From: Campylorhamphus procurvoides
Lineage: Eukaryota; Chordata; Aves; Passeriformes; Dendrocolaptidae
Direction: 5' to 3'
NCBI GenBank assembly: GCA_013396655.1
Contig: WBMV01000074.1
Location: 388,877-452,876 of the forward strand
DNA length: 64,000 nt
Shown here: piece after piece, positions 26,600 through 39,100 of the stretch
Position numbering within the stretch: the first letter of the stretch is position 1
Layout: each line of letters begins with the position of its first letter
Position numbers and translations under genes: made by a program
Notes under the pieces: generated by a model
The model's database searches: none
What the model was told of the DNA's origin: nothing
Seen by the model: the letters and a program-made list of their open reading frames with translations, nothing else

Positions 26600-28060
26600 A
26601 TCTGGCCTCTTTCCTTGCCTCTCCCATTAGAGACTGTTCCTGAACCTAATTGCTCTGATGGCTAGAAGCTTTCTTTTAATTTCCAGGGTAAATTTCTTTA
26701 TGGTCAGCTTATGCCCAGTTTTTCTTGTGATGTCCTCTAGTTTTAATAACTTCCTCTTCTGCTTTTACACTCCAATACATTTATAGAGAAGAAATCCAGA
26801 CTCTCTCATCCTTCACTTCGCTGGCTCTTAGTCTCTCCACATAGGCTAGAAGTCTCCCTGGTCCTGCCATCTTGTGTTCGCTCTTCTCTTCACCTGTTCC
26901 AATTGGAGCTCATATTTATAGGAAATGGGCAACAAGAGTTGCATGCCATTTTTCAGGTGAGATTTCTCCTGAGCCCTGCATCCCACTATTCGCTCTTCCT
27001 CCTCTCTGGATATGTTGTTGGGTATTATTTGTCTTTGCACACATGCAACCTGTTGGGACTCCCAGTCATTCTGTGATGCCAGTGTAATATATTAGTAAGT
27101 GCAAGCTTTCATCTTTCTCTGGCACTTCCAGCTCTTCAGCCACAGCAGTGCTGCTGTTACAGATGCTGATACATTTCTGCATATTAAAGCTAATGCATTA
27201 GGAAAGCTAGCTACTGAATTCCATTCTTCCAAACAGATATTTTCCCTTTCTGTACAACCTGCATTTGTCTCCCCATCAGCCAACTCTTTATCCACCTTCT
27301 AACTTTCTCATCACGTCTATTTTAGCTATTAATTTCACATATGGCACTTTGTCAAGTATTTTATTGTAGTCTGGACAGATAGGATCTCTATCATTTCCCC
27401 AGTCCAAAATAGTTGTCTTATCAAAGAGAAATATCAAGTCTTTCTGGCATGCTCTGCCTTTGCCAAACTAATATTGCATTGCACCTCACTGTTCATTTGC
27501 CTCCATGTTTTTTTATTATTCCCTCCTACAGATTAGCTCCAAAGCTGTAGGCACTGTGGTGGTCAGAAGAATGGGCATACATTTCCCTAGATTACACCCT
27601 TCTCCTTTTCTTAGAGATAACAGAAGTACTGCATCTGTTATTTTGCAGTCAGACAGTGCCACCACCAACTTGACAGATTAATTAAAAATCCGCCCTGTAA
27701 GATTTGCCATTTCACATGCCAGCTATCTCAATATTCTGAGATATTCTGGTCCCTGTGACTGGAGCTGATCAAGATGCTTACATTCCTGTTTCATCTCAAA
27801 TGCAGTCATTTCCTTTTCTATACACACAGTGCTTGCCCTGTATTCTCCTTTGTTGGAATTACTGAGAAGTGTTACTTGTTCAATTCATGTTGTCCTTGGG
27901 TCACACCTATGATCCCCTCATTACTGTCCCCAAGCATGCACACATCCTTTCCACATCATGTCACATTTGTTATTTCTTTTACTTGCTTTCACAGGGTGTA
28001 TCTCAGGTTGGCCTTTAATCATTCTTAATTCATCTTTACAGTTTTAGCCTGTGACCTGTT
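26600..28060 (-). mobile_element. Ancient degenerate CR1/L3-like LINE, antisense
   Basis: Read on the minus strand, this stretch follows the order of an old amniote CR1/L3 element from the reverse-transcriptase C-terminus to the 3' region. Traces include the antisense 'gtcaagtattttattgtagt' and 'ctggcatgctctgcctttgc' blocks near 27350-27465, and the block at 27530-27770 about unaccounted RT sequence. The 3' portion at 26640-26900 carries the 'cagcttatgcccag' wording. It is heavily mutated, with no long frame left and many small indels. The boundaries are approximate; some internal stretches, such as 27090-27290, are poorly matched. The call rests on remembered family wording, not an alignment. 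Confidence 0.7.
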
Positions 28061-31000
28061 GCTTATTTCTGGTGCAATCTGTTCTTTCTGGGCTACAGCA
28101 CTCTGAAGGACCCTCAGCAGGATCAGTTTGGAGCCAATAGAAAGGAGGTGTCACAGTGGCTTTCCTGAGTTTAACATTAGGCACGTTCTAAACTATTAAA
28201 AATTGAACTTGTTCAGCAAGTTGTGAAGATACGCCCTAAATCCCTCACTGAGATTTAAATGAAAGCATTTCTTGCCCACGACCCAGTTGCTCTGGGTCAG
28301 GGAAAAAGAAGTATTTTTCTCTCCTCGCCTGTTCTACACATTCACTTATTTTCTAGATTGTCTCTTTTGTATTTTTAGAAGTGGATGTTGCTAAGGCAAC
28401 CAAACTAGCTGAACATTTTGTTTCCCTAAGAACAATACATGTTTAAATATTCAGGCAATTTTCCATTGTTCGGCAGGAATGGTGAGATCAGTCTGATTAT
28501 CCAGACCAGAGGAGGGAAGTTTAGGTTGGCCTTCTTTTATATATGAAAGCCTTCCGTGTGCTGACAGCCATTCAACAGCTCTGACCAAGGAGGAACAATA
28601 CACGGCAGACACACAGACTACCCTCCTTAAATGAGAGAAATGCATTGGTTTATTTCCTTCTGTTACACTCCCCACAATAAATGTATATATTTCCAGGTGG
28701 ATGAGTTACACTCACCTCTGTGTTGAGGCTGACACAGGGCCTGCTCATGCTCTGAAAGCACGGCATCAGGTAACAATAGTAACATCCAAGTCAGAAGGGG
28801 CAAAGAAAATATCTATCCACCTTATCACATCCTTCCCTCTTGCCTAATAAGTGGCTTTCAGGCACATGTTCCAAGCATCTGGAAAAGATTTAGAATATTC
28901 CTACATAGCCAGCTGCTTGTTGTTACCCACAAAATTGGACTGGTGATGGGATCCTGTGAATGACTCGCACCTACCTGTACAAAGCTCACCAACCTGGCTT
29001 CCTGGGTGACTTAGCACTAAAGCTGATTACAGAGGGGCTGGCACAGCACATCCCACTGGCTGGTCTCTGATGGCAGGAACTGCCACCTCATTAGTGGCAT
29101 GGAGAAGACTGCAGTGTTCATGCCCTTCAAGGGAGCCAGAGCCATGCACTGAGACACTTTGAAATCTGCTTCTGATTTTGATACGAATATTTTGTGGGTT
29201 GATCACTAAGTGTGCTTAGTTTCACTTCCTCCCCCGGCACTGTGAGATGGCTAAAACTATAATAACCTGAAGAAAATATGATTACAGCTTAAAAATGTTT
29301 TTCAAAGAAGCACCAAATACTATTATAATGCTGAAAACAGCAGGAGAGGAAGAGGGAAGGAAAGAAATAAAGGAGATTAAAAGTGTGAAAGTGGTCAGCA
29401 TGTGAGCCTGCAAAAGCCATACAGAGACACAAAATTCATGGCACTGTCAAGAAAATGGATGATTCAGGAATCAGGGAGTAGCCTGATACAAAAGGATGGA
29501 AGGTGCAGAGGAGAGACACAGTGGGAAGGTAAGTGAGGAATACAGGGCTGAAGCTGTCAGTGACAGCAGAGATGCTGTGCAGCAGAGCAGGCACTCCTCC
29601 ACTGAGTGACACACAGCACACGCCTGACTGACTGGTGTTACTACGAGATGGAGCTACTTATACTTTCCAATATCTAGCTCTGGAAATGTGCAACTCCCTC
29701 TTCCTTCCAAACATCTTTTCAGGAGATGTGAGCAATAGACCATTAATACTGTATTGCAAGTCATCCATCTGAAAACAGAACTTCAGAAACCTCTTTGTTT
29801 TCATAATTTGGTTGTTTCTCTGTGTATATTTGTGCTCTTCTCTGTCTTTCTCTTTTTAAAAGCAAAGCACATCACCTAAAGCATTCAAATACTTTGGCCT
29901 AAAAGCTGATCAGTGAAAAGAGGGTTATGCTGTACAAAGAAAAATGGGAAAGTCTCCTAGTTTATCTAGGCCAGATCCAGGCATACCAAACAGTAGGAGA
30001 AGTATCGTAGGACTGCCAAAGATACTGTGTTGAAATGGCAGTGTTGGCACAGAGCATTAGTTTTCAGGAAACTAGTTGGTTCCTAGGATGATGGACAGCT
30101 AGGCAAAGTCTGAATTAACTACAAAAGGCAATGAGCCATGGGTTAGCCATGGGAGCCATAAAACAGCTACAAAAGTCAAAACTCCTAGCCCCAACACAGA
30201 CTAGTCTGTTTGGCCTTTTTCCACCCCATCATTTTTCCTGAAAGACAAGAAGAACTGGAATATTAAATGTGGCCCAGGATGGATACAGTCTCCTCAAGCT
30301 CAGCGCCTGGCCAAGCTGGAGGACTAGAAGGAATGTCCAAGTCCAAAATGGGGCTCATGGGTGAGATACAGGGGTCTTGCAGATGCTCAGACTTGGGCAA
30401 ATAAAAAGATGGAGCTGGGCAGAAAATAGTTACTCAGAGATCTAGGAATGACTCAGATTGGTGCACCCCAGTCTCACAGTCAGAGAGGCTGGTGAGAGTC
30501 ATGATTCGTCACGCTACAATAAATCTGACTGCAAACAAAGGTGATAGTTTCAACTTTTGCCTATGATCCACTGAAACTTTGGTGCAATCAGGGCATGGAG
30601 TACCCGAGCTTAATGCTCTTTTGAGGCAGCCAATTGTAGGAGTGAAGGAGGGGGAAAAAAAGAAGTGGAAATTGCAGACTGGAGTGGATTGGGAGGGAAT
30701 ACAAAAGGGACAAAGAACAGAGGGGAAATACAAGGTGTGTTTGCTCTCAGTGCAGCCTATTCATGGAGCATCAGCAATCAACAAAGCCTTTGTTTCATCC
30801 CTACTGACTCTTTAAATGTCAGTGTCTCTGTTTCTGCCAGGTGTTACCAATAAATAATTCTGTTACCCAACGACATCATGTGCCCAAAAAGAGAAGACTG
30901 AGCTGAACAGGACCAGATCCCAGAAGGGATTATTTTAATTTAAGAAAGAGCACCAACTGTGTAAAGACTCAACTACTTGCTCACCACAGACACCCTCAGG

Positions 31001-34000
31001 AGAAAGAAAGGGGAAGGTCCCCCAGCAGTACTGTTGGACCAGAGCCAACAGAGTGGTGCACCCACCATACCAGCTGTGACAGATGTCTGCAGTGAGTCCC
31101 CCTAAGGGCAAGAGCAGGATGCCCAGGGATATTGCTGCCCAGTTTATTGCACATTTCACAGAACCTGGCTTCAGCCAAGATTAGCTTCAAGACTGGATAT
31201 TGCCAGTGATATTACTCATATCACTTTGAGAAAATCGTTTGCCCTCCATCTGTCTCAGTTTCTTCACCTGTGAAACAGAGCCTGACTGTGGCTTTGCAAT
31301 GCATGACTGCTTTTCTGGCCCTGGCTTCTCTGCCTGCTCTGCAGCTGCTGGCCTGGCAGTCTGCAGGTGGGTCTGCTTTCATGTCTGTAGCCTTCACAGA
31401 GACCTGAGACCATGGCTGTATGAATACATGAACAGAGCAGTCAGTGCTACTGTGTTACTGCAGACAGCAGTAGTGGCTGATACAACCTCTCACAAAAGGT
31501 GATTATGGCCCAGAGAAGGCAGATGGTGCAAACGTGGACGACATGCACGCCTTTCAAATCCTATTTGTATTCATACATGTGAACTCACTGCAAGGTGATT
31601 TATCCCTACCTTTCAGTTAGCCAGGTAAAAGACTCTCCCTGAATATGACCCAAAAATACCTGAATAATTGTCTTGTGACCATTCCCCAGTGTAGCTGACC
31701 CATGACAAGGCTCTGTGGCCTCTGCACACAGCTGTGAATGGTCCCCCTCTCCTGCGAGAACCACCTCTGTCACTCACAGCAGAAAGGACACCTTTCCTAA
31801 AGGAGCGACCAGAAACTGCATTGAGGACAGACATTATTCTGCACCGAGCAGTGAGCCTCCCAAATGATTTTTATTATCAGTTTTCTGAGGACAGCAGCTT
31901 TATATTTAGGTGATATAAGAGACACAGCCATGGGCTTAGGAGGCTGTATGGATGAGATTACTTTCTCTTTTTTTTATACACCTGCTCTTCCAATTACTGT
32001 TCTTTTTAAGCATTTATGGAACAGGAGGAAGGGGACCAGGAAAAGAGGGGTTGGAACAGCCAGGCAAAAGGGAGATGCTCATGTTAGTCTCATGAAGCAG
32101 CTAATCATATTTTCTTTCTACTTGAATTTTGCAGTGCAAAAGGAAGAAGTTTAAAATAAAGCTGTGACCTTGCTGTTCCCACCAACAGAACAAGCTATCT
32201 GCAAATCACATTTTAAAAATGCTGCAAACTCAAACATGAATGAAAAGGTTTCCAAGAGTGAGCAAGGGGGAGGTTTGGATTTTCCTCCACATTTCACTAG
32301 TTGCTCACTACATGGACACTACACCGATTTTGGTGCCGTGAGTAAGAGGTGTTATATAACTATGCAAAATGCCAGAGATGTGGGGGCAAGAATCCTGTCG
32401 GGGCTCAGGTATTAGACTGTGACTCTGAAAATATTGCCATGATTTCCATAGCAAATCCACTGAGTCACGGAACTGTTAGGGATTATTCACACTGTGGGAG
32501 GAGTCAAGGGAACACAGATCTGGAAGAAGGACTTTCTCACGAGCCAACGTCTGCTTAAGACAAGCAGAGAGCACTTTCTGGTCTACCTGCAAACAGCCTA
32601 TTTCAACTACTGCATGAGTAAATGTTTTTACACTCACCCAACCCCCAGCCCATCTTAGGTACCTGTGTACAAGGACTCCTTTGGTATCACCCCATATTCA
32701 GCTAGCCTGGCTCTCCTAGAGCATTTTTATACTACACAGATGCAAAGAATTGGCAGCATATTCATCCTTACATTGGCCAACCAGACTGGAACTTCTTGAC
32801 AGCAGGCCCAGAGCTGAGGACACAGAAAGATGAGAGAGGAGGATCTCCATACGTGAGGGGATCTCCACATAGGCTTGAACAAGCAGCCCTTTGCTTTGAT
32901 TTCAGAGTGATAATAATCTTCTCTTCCAAATGACAGCTTCGAGCTCAGCTGCTGTGACACTGTTTTTGGAATCAAATTACTAGAAAGGTCAAAATCATTA
33001 ACATGTGCTTTAGTAAGAGGGAAGATACCAGGCAAAACCTGTAAGATTCCACAGCTGAAAGATGCCCTCTGGACTAGCAGATGCTATTATTTTCTTCCTT
33101 TCACTGTAGGCAGAAAGGTGTCCTCTCACCAAGGGAACAGAGAAGGAGGTCATTCTGCTTGGAGGTCTTTCAAAAATGTGCATAGCAGGAGGAGACTCTT
33201 GTGAATTTTCATAATTTAAAAGGCACAAAGCTGTGTTAGAGGGAGTGAATGTTCCTCTTACCTAACACACCCCTAACCTGTACACTCTATAGGGCCCCTT
33301 TGGCACTGCTGGGTATGGTTGCTGTAGTGTTAAAAATGTACTAACTCATTCTTGCTCCCACATCCAGTAGGAGTTGGTGCTACACCCAAAGGACAAGACC
33401 TAAGAAGATAATGCTGCTAATACCTCCATCACATGTGTTGGGGCATAAGCATAATAATATTGCACTACAGTTCTTCTTCCACAGCAAGTGTTAATAAATA
33501 AGAAAAAAAAAAAGAGCAGGCAAAGGCTTCCACGATTTTTGAACTGAAGCTGTGTCTTTCTTGTTTACCAGACACCTCTGTGAGGCCACCTGAAGACACC
33601 ACGTACCTCAGTGTTGCATTAATCATCAAGGTAGCAGGCAGATCAGGGCAAACAGCTTTCCTTTTGAAAGAGTTCAAAGAAAAGTTAACATCTCTGTCAA
33701 GAATGAGTGAAGGATTAGTAAAGGAGCCTTACTTTGGATGCATCATGCTTATTTTGCCTCTTTGAGCTGGGCCTCGCTAAGCAAAAACCAACCTTACATT
33801 CTCCAAAATATGGCTAAGACAACACTGAACACAAGACAGAGACATACTGTGCCCTAAACTATTAAAGTTCATCAAGACAAACAGTGTACATACAGGCTTC
33901 TCTCCCACTGATGCATTTAACCATCTCATCCCATGAAAGTAAGATGCCTCTATATTTTATACCCCAGGGATGCTTTCATATTTGTCATGTATACCAGTGG

Positions 34001-36153
34001 ATGGATACAGGATTCACCTTGATATGGCAATGCCAATGTCTCTAAAGTAATCTGGCCCATGAAAAATAATCTTTTTAATCCTTGAGAATGTCATGTGTAT
34101 TAGCTGCAGCCTTTCTGGTATGAATCCTCTACAGTGGATTCAATTTCATACAAGTCTTAGCAAGACAGACCATCCTGGGCTAGGAATTCATATCCTCCAT
34201 AGCTTCTACTCTTCAGAGAAACAAGCAACCACTGCTTTTCCCATAGCATCCACCTTTAAACTCATATATAATTTTTCCTTCCTAGAGCAGGGAGGTTTGA
34301 TCTCAGAATTTGGAGGTTGAATACTTTAAACTGTCTTCTCCAGATCTCCCTTTCATATTTGTGCACCTTTATGTGAAACACTGCATGTTCACATTCAGTC
34401 TTCACCTTCACCTGAAGCATTAAGCTAACTTTTCCACAGCATTTTTCCTTATCCATTTCCCCTTGACCCACAAAACCCTGTCACCTGAGTTTAATGAGCC
34501 ATTGAACTTGGCTCAGGTTCAGGTTGTTAGCCACTGTGTTCAAAGCTGTTAGTCTTGCAGTGCTTTCCCACTCCTTCCCTTGGGTTGTGTATTCTTGGTC
34601 AGCTACCTCCTGATGACTTCTACATCAGAAACGACGCCTCACTAAGAGAGCGAGTCAAACCCACCTGCAATTCAGTTTGATGGGCAGGCAGTATTTCTAG
34701 TATCTCTATGGAGACAAGCAGACCATATTCCAGTTCCCCAGCAGAAAACAGATCCCCTGGGCGCTGCAGGGCTGAGGACCTGAAAGGTGTTTGTGGAAGT
34801 CCTACAGTCTCACCTGAGTGAGCACACCTTTTCAAAGGACATGCTCCAGTACAGCTCAGCACACGTGTTTGCTTGGCCTACCTTAATCTGACCCAAGGAC
34901 GTGCAATGGCAAAATTGTCCCTTTCAAGGTGTGTATTCTTGTGAGTGTGCATCTTTGCTGTATGCTTTGCATGGTCTTTGTTGCAGTTGCCACATGATTT
35001 TCCTCACATTCACTGTGGCACAGTCTGACTTTTTTCCTTTACTGCTTTGCATTGCACTGTATCAGTTAAAGTACTGCTACTGCAATCAAGTATTTTGGTT
35101 CTCAACTGAATAAATGTTTGAATATCTGAATATTTACCCTAATTTATACTATTAACCCCATACATAAAATGTAAAGGCTCTAGCAAGCACCCCCACTGGA
35201 GAAAATATGTCAGAAACAGAAAATATTAAGAAAGATGTTGCTCTCTGTTCAGGAAAGGCAATTCAGGAAGGTGGTCTAGAGGTCATATTTAGTTTGTCTT
35301 TAATATTTGGGAAGGAGAGAGTCTTTTAAAGTTTCAAAAGTGGGTACCTGCCTCAGGACAGTGCTTCCTTGACTCCCCTCTCTCCAGTGGAAACCCCTCA
35401 CTCTTTAGACTTGGACAGTTGTTTGGACCAGAGTGAAATACAGAGCTGCTGTCAGGACCTTGCTCTCACCTTTCCCCATCACCACAATTTTCATTGGCAG
35501 TAGTACTTTTGTGGGCGTGAGGGCAGCGGAATTATTGCATCCACCTGATGAGGACAGGACTTGTCTTTGTGCAGGAATATAACAGAGGTAGTGAAAACAC
35601 AAATCTCCTGCTCCTCTTTTCTCTCTGGAGACTTTGGCATCCAGCAGCTCCATGCAGAATTTCCTCAAGGGATAAAAAGGGCTCAAAAATGAAAGAACTG
35701 GCTTCAGGCCAGCACTTGGTCCTTTTCTTGTTCAGGCAAACTCCTGAGGTGCCCTATATGTGAAATGAATTGCAGACCTCTGCCTCTGAGGGAATTAGAG
35801 TTAATAGCTTAATGTTCTCACAGGAAAAAAAGAAAAAAGCAGGCATGCAGGCATTTTGAGTCGCCTCACTGCTATTTCCTCCTTAATGCAGTTTCAGGAG
35901 AGATGGTTGTTAGGGAGAGGGAGTAGGATCCCATTTTGTATGCAGATTTCAGTGCTGAATTGAAGGTCTTGCAGTCTCATAAAGCCAGAGCAACAGCAGC
36001 AGTAACTGGCCATTCGTTTTGCAGTGATCATCAGATGACCTTGAGATTTACCCAACCGGGGCAGTACAGTTTCTATAAATATTACATTTTCCAGGATCGT
36101 GTTTTCAGCTGTACCAGAGACAATCCTAGTGAAGAATTAATTCAGTTGGGTAT

Positions 36154-36189
36154 ACCCTCCCTTCCTTCTCACCCTTTCCCTCTCCCCCC
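36154..36189 (+). repeat. Pyrimidine-rich (CCCT/CTTC) tract
   Basis: Near-continuous C/T tract including CCCTCCCTTCCTTCTC and TCTCCCCCC. Simple sequence. Confidence 0.7.
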
Positions 36190-39100
36190 GCACCAGCCCT
36201 CCCTTACTCTGGGTTGTAAAAAAAGCCTCTGAGATTTCTCTTTTAGCACTGACCTTCTGAGCTATCTAATGATGAAGATAGGAAGAGGCTGCAACCAGAC
36301 AGTGAAAAAAGAAAACCCTTTTGCTAGCAGGGAAATGTGTGAGTAATACACACAGTGTTGGACAGTGGCCAAATCACTCTAGTAACGGCTGTTAGTTCCC
36401 CTTACCAAGAAAATGATCAAATGAGAAAGAGGAGCTGCAGTTGGGTGTCAGAAATGCTGAGTCGCAACGGGAGAATGTCGCATCCGATGGAAATTTACCC
36501 AGGAGCCAGCGACCTTCACATGCTGAGGACGAGGACTGAGGGTTTGCAGGGATATCCTGCCCTCGCTCACATGCTGCTGTACTCCCTCCATGTCACCACA
36601 CAGCCAGAGAATACCCTGAAAAAGGAGGTCAGGATATGAGCTTCAAGACAGAGGGGGCTGCCAGGACAGGCTCCATGGCATGAAACAGGGGACTGCCTAT
36701 ATAGTGTGCAAGGATGGCTGGCCCTACAGCACTGCCATGTCTATGGGGATGACTTGCCTCAGTAATACTTTGCTCAGTAACTGCTGCTCATCTGGCCCTT
36801 CCCCTGCTGCTTTGGACACACGGTCTTGAAATGAGACAGCTGACCCACATCTGAGGCTACCACACCTGGAGAGAGCAGGTAGCAAAGGGGACTTCACAGC
36901 TCCCTGCTTTTAGGGCTGATGGACTGCACCTTGTGTCAAGGCAGATCTACTTCAACGGCTGCTTCAGTGCATGCCCTGTCCAGAGGGGGCATTTTCACAT
37001 CATTTCAGGACATACCAGAGCAGAACTCTGGCTTGACCCTTGTCAGAGGGTCTGAGGCTTGAGATACCACCAGAACATCTCCTCCTCACTCCCAAGAACT
37101 GGGACATGGCCAATTGCTTTGCCTGCAAGTTTGCAGCCTCTCCCTGAGAGATGATGAAGACTGGGGGAAAGGAAGTACAACAATGTTGGAGGACAAAGGA
37201 TACAATGCAGTAGATAAGAGCTGTAGCTGAAAACAGAGGACAACTACTTGCATGAACTTGAAGATGGGAAAAAATAGAAGAGGTGCTGCAATGATGGGGA
37301 TGCTGGCTAGATGGTGCTAGCACATACTCCTGTGCTTTTGTCATGGACTAATACAATATTATTACTGCTTTTCCTTTAGACAGAGGTGCCATTTCCACTG
37401 CAAGAGCTGGAGAAACTACTGTGTTTAGATGGTACACCTGGTAGAGAACTGGTAGTCCCTAGTGCAGTTCTTGTTCCTTTCAAGGATGAAGGGCTTCTAG
37501 AATATGAGAAAGATAATGCGCCCTTTGCAGCTCAGAGGAATGACAAGCAGCCAGCTGTCTCAACCCAGTACCCCTGTCTTGGCTAAAAATGACACAAAAT
37601 ATGATATGTGTCTCAGGTCATCCTTGAAATCACCCCTTCTTGTACTATGCTGCAAGAACTCATTCTTAATCCTCTGGATTATACTGGGTTAGGCTCTCCT
37701 GGTTGTGCTAATAGAGCCAGCTCCAGTCACCAAGGAAACACCAGGCTCCTCATCTCCTGCAAGGACCAGATCTACATGATGGGGTGAAGATCATGGCTCA
37801 AGCACACCCAGTCCCATGATCCACATGCTTTCCTTTTGTACACTGTGCTTTTCGTTTGGCTGTATCCTGCTTATGGCAGAGCATCTGTATGGCTCTTTGG
37901 ATGAGTCAAGTCCAGGTACCAGAGGTCCTGAGATGGCTGTGGTGAGAAACCAGTGGGCTTCTGGGACACCTGCTGGTGGACTGGTGCTTGACACAAGTCC
38001 TGAGAAGTTCAGGCCTGCAGAAGGACTGTATCCAAACTCCGGGACTTAGATTAAATGTCGCCTAGCTCACTTAGTGAACATCTGTGGTGAACAATGCAGA
38101 TTGAGGGTAAATTAGATCTTGAAAGTAGTCTTAGACCTAAAACAAATTCCCTGGATAGCTATGGTTTACACAGAGCCCAGCTACCACTAGAGGGAACAGA
38201 AGGACACAATGAATGATAAAATTATAAGATTGCTCTCTAAAATGAATGCATTTAACAAGAAAATACTAGCAGACATTCTCCATTAAAACTGGAAAATATA
38301 CCTGAAATATAGACATTTTCTAATCTATCAAGAAGAGGAAGTAGAGACTGGAAATGGAGAGCAAGTAGGGATTTTGTATCTTAGCATATCCTCTAGTCCC
38401 ATCACCAACTCCTCCTACAGGCAGAGAATTAAAAGCAAACACCTTATATCTAAGTCTCCCTGAAGCTGCTGTAAGAAAACTAGGCAAAGCCACAGACTAG
38501 GACAGCATATATTTGGGGGAGCAGAAAACAGCATATTTTTCAGCCATATCAGAAAGATTCTACAAGCATCCCAAACCCTTTCTTTGCAGTAGGTATAATA
38601 TGTTGCACATGGAAGCAGAATCAGAGGTGTTTGCTGTCCCAGGTTCACTCCTGGGTGCTCTGTGAAAACATAGACTGTCCAGCCAGCCTTGCCACGAGCA
38701 ACAGTGAGAAAAGAAATAACCAACATGGCCAACTAGAAAGCTCACACAGAATTCTCTGTAAAGGTTAAGGTCAGCTGAATAGTGCTGTGGGAAGGAATTG
38801 CACTCTTACTGCCTCTAGCGTCAGTCATTTTAGCTTATGTTCGTCTTCTCTTCCCTGGCTGATGGATTTATGTGTTTTCATCCTCTGTTTTACTATGTCA
38901 GGAAAACTGCACTGCCTTCAACAGACTCGCTTCTGAGTCACACTGCTATAACCAAGAGGAAAAGCAGGGCTCCATGTTAATGTTCCCAGGAATGAATAGT
39001 GAAGCTCTCTTTTGATCTGTGCAACAGCTGCAGGCAAATTTGTAATAGAAACTGTCCCATTACTGCCCGTTGTCCATATGATTAATCTTGATTCTGTTGT

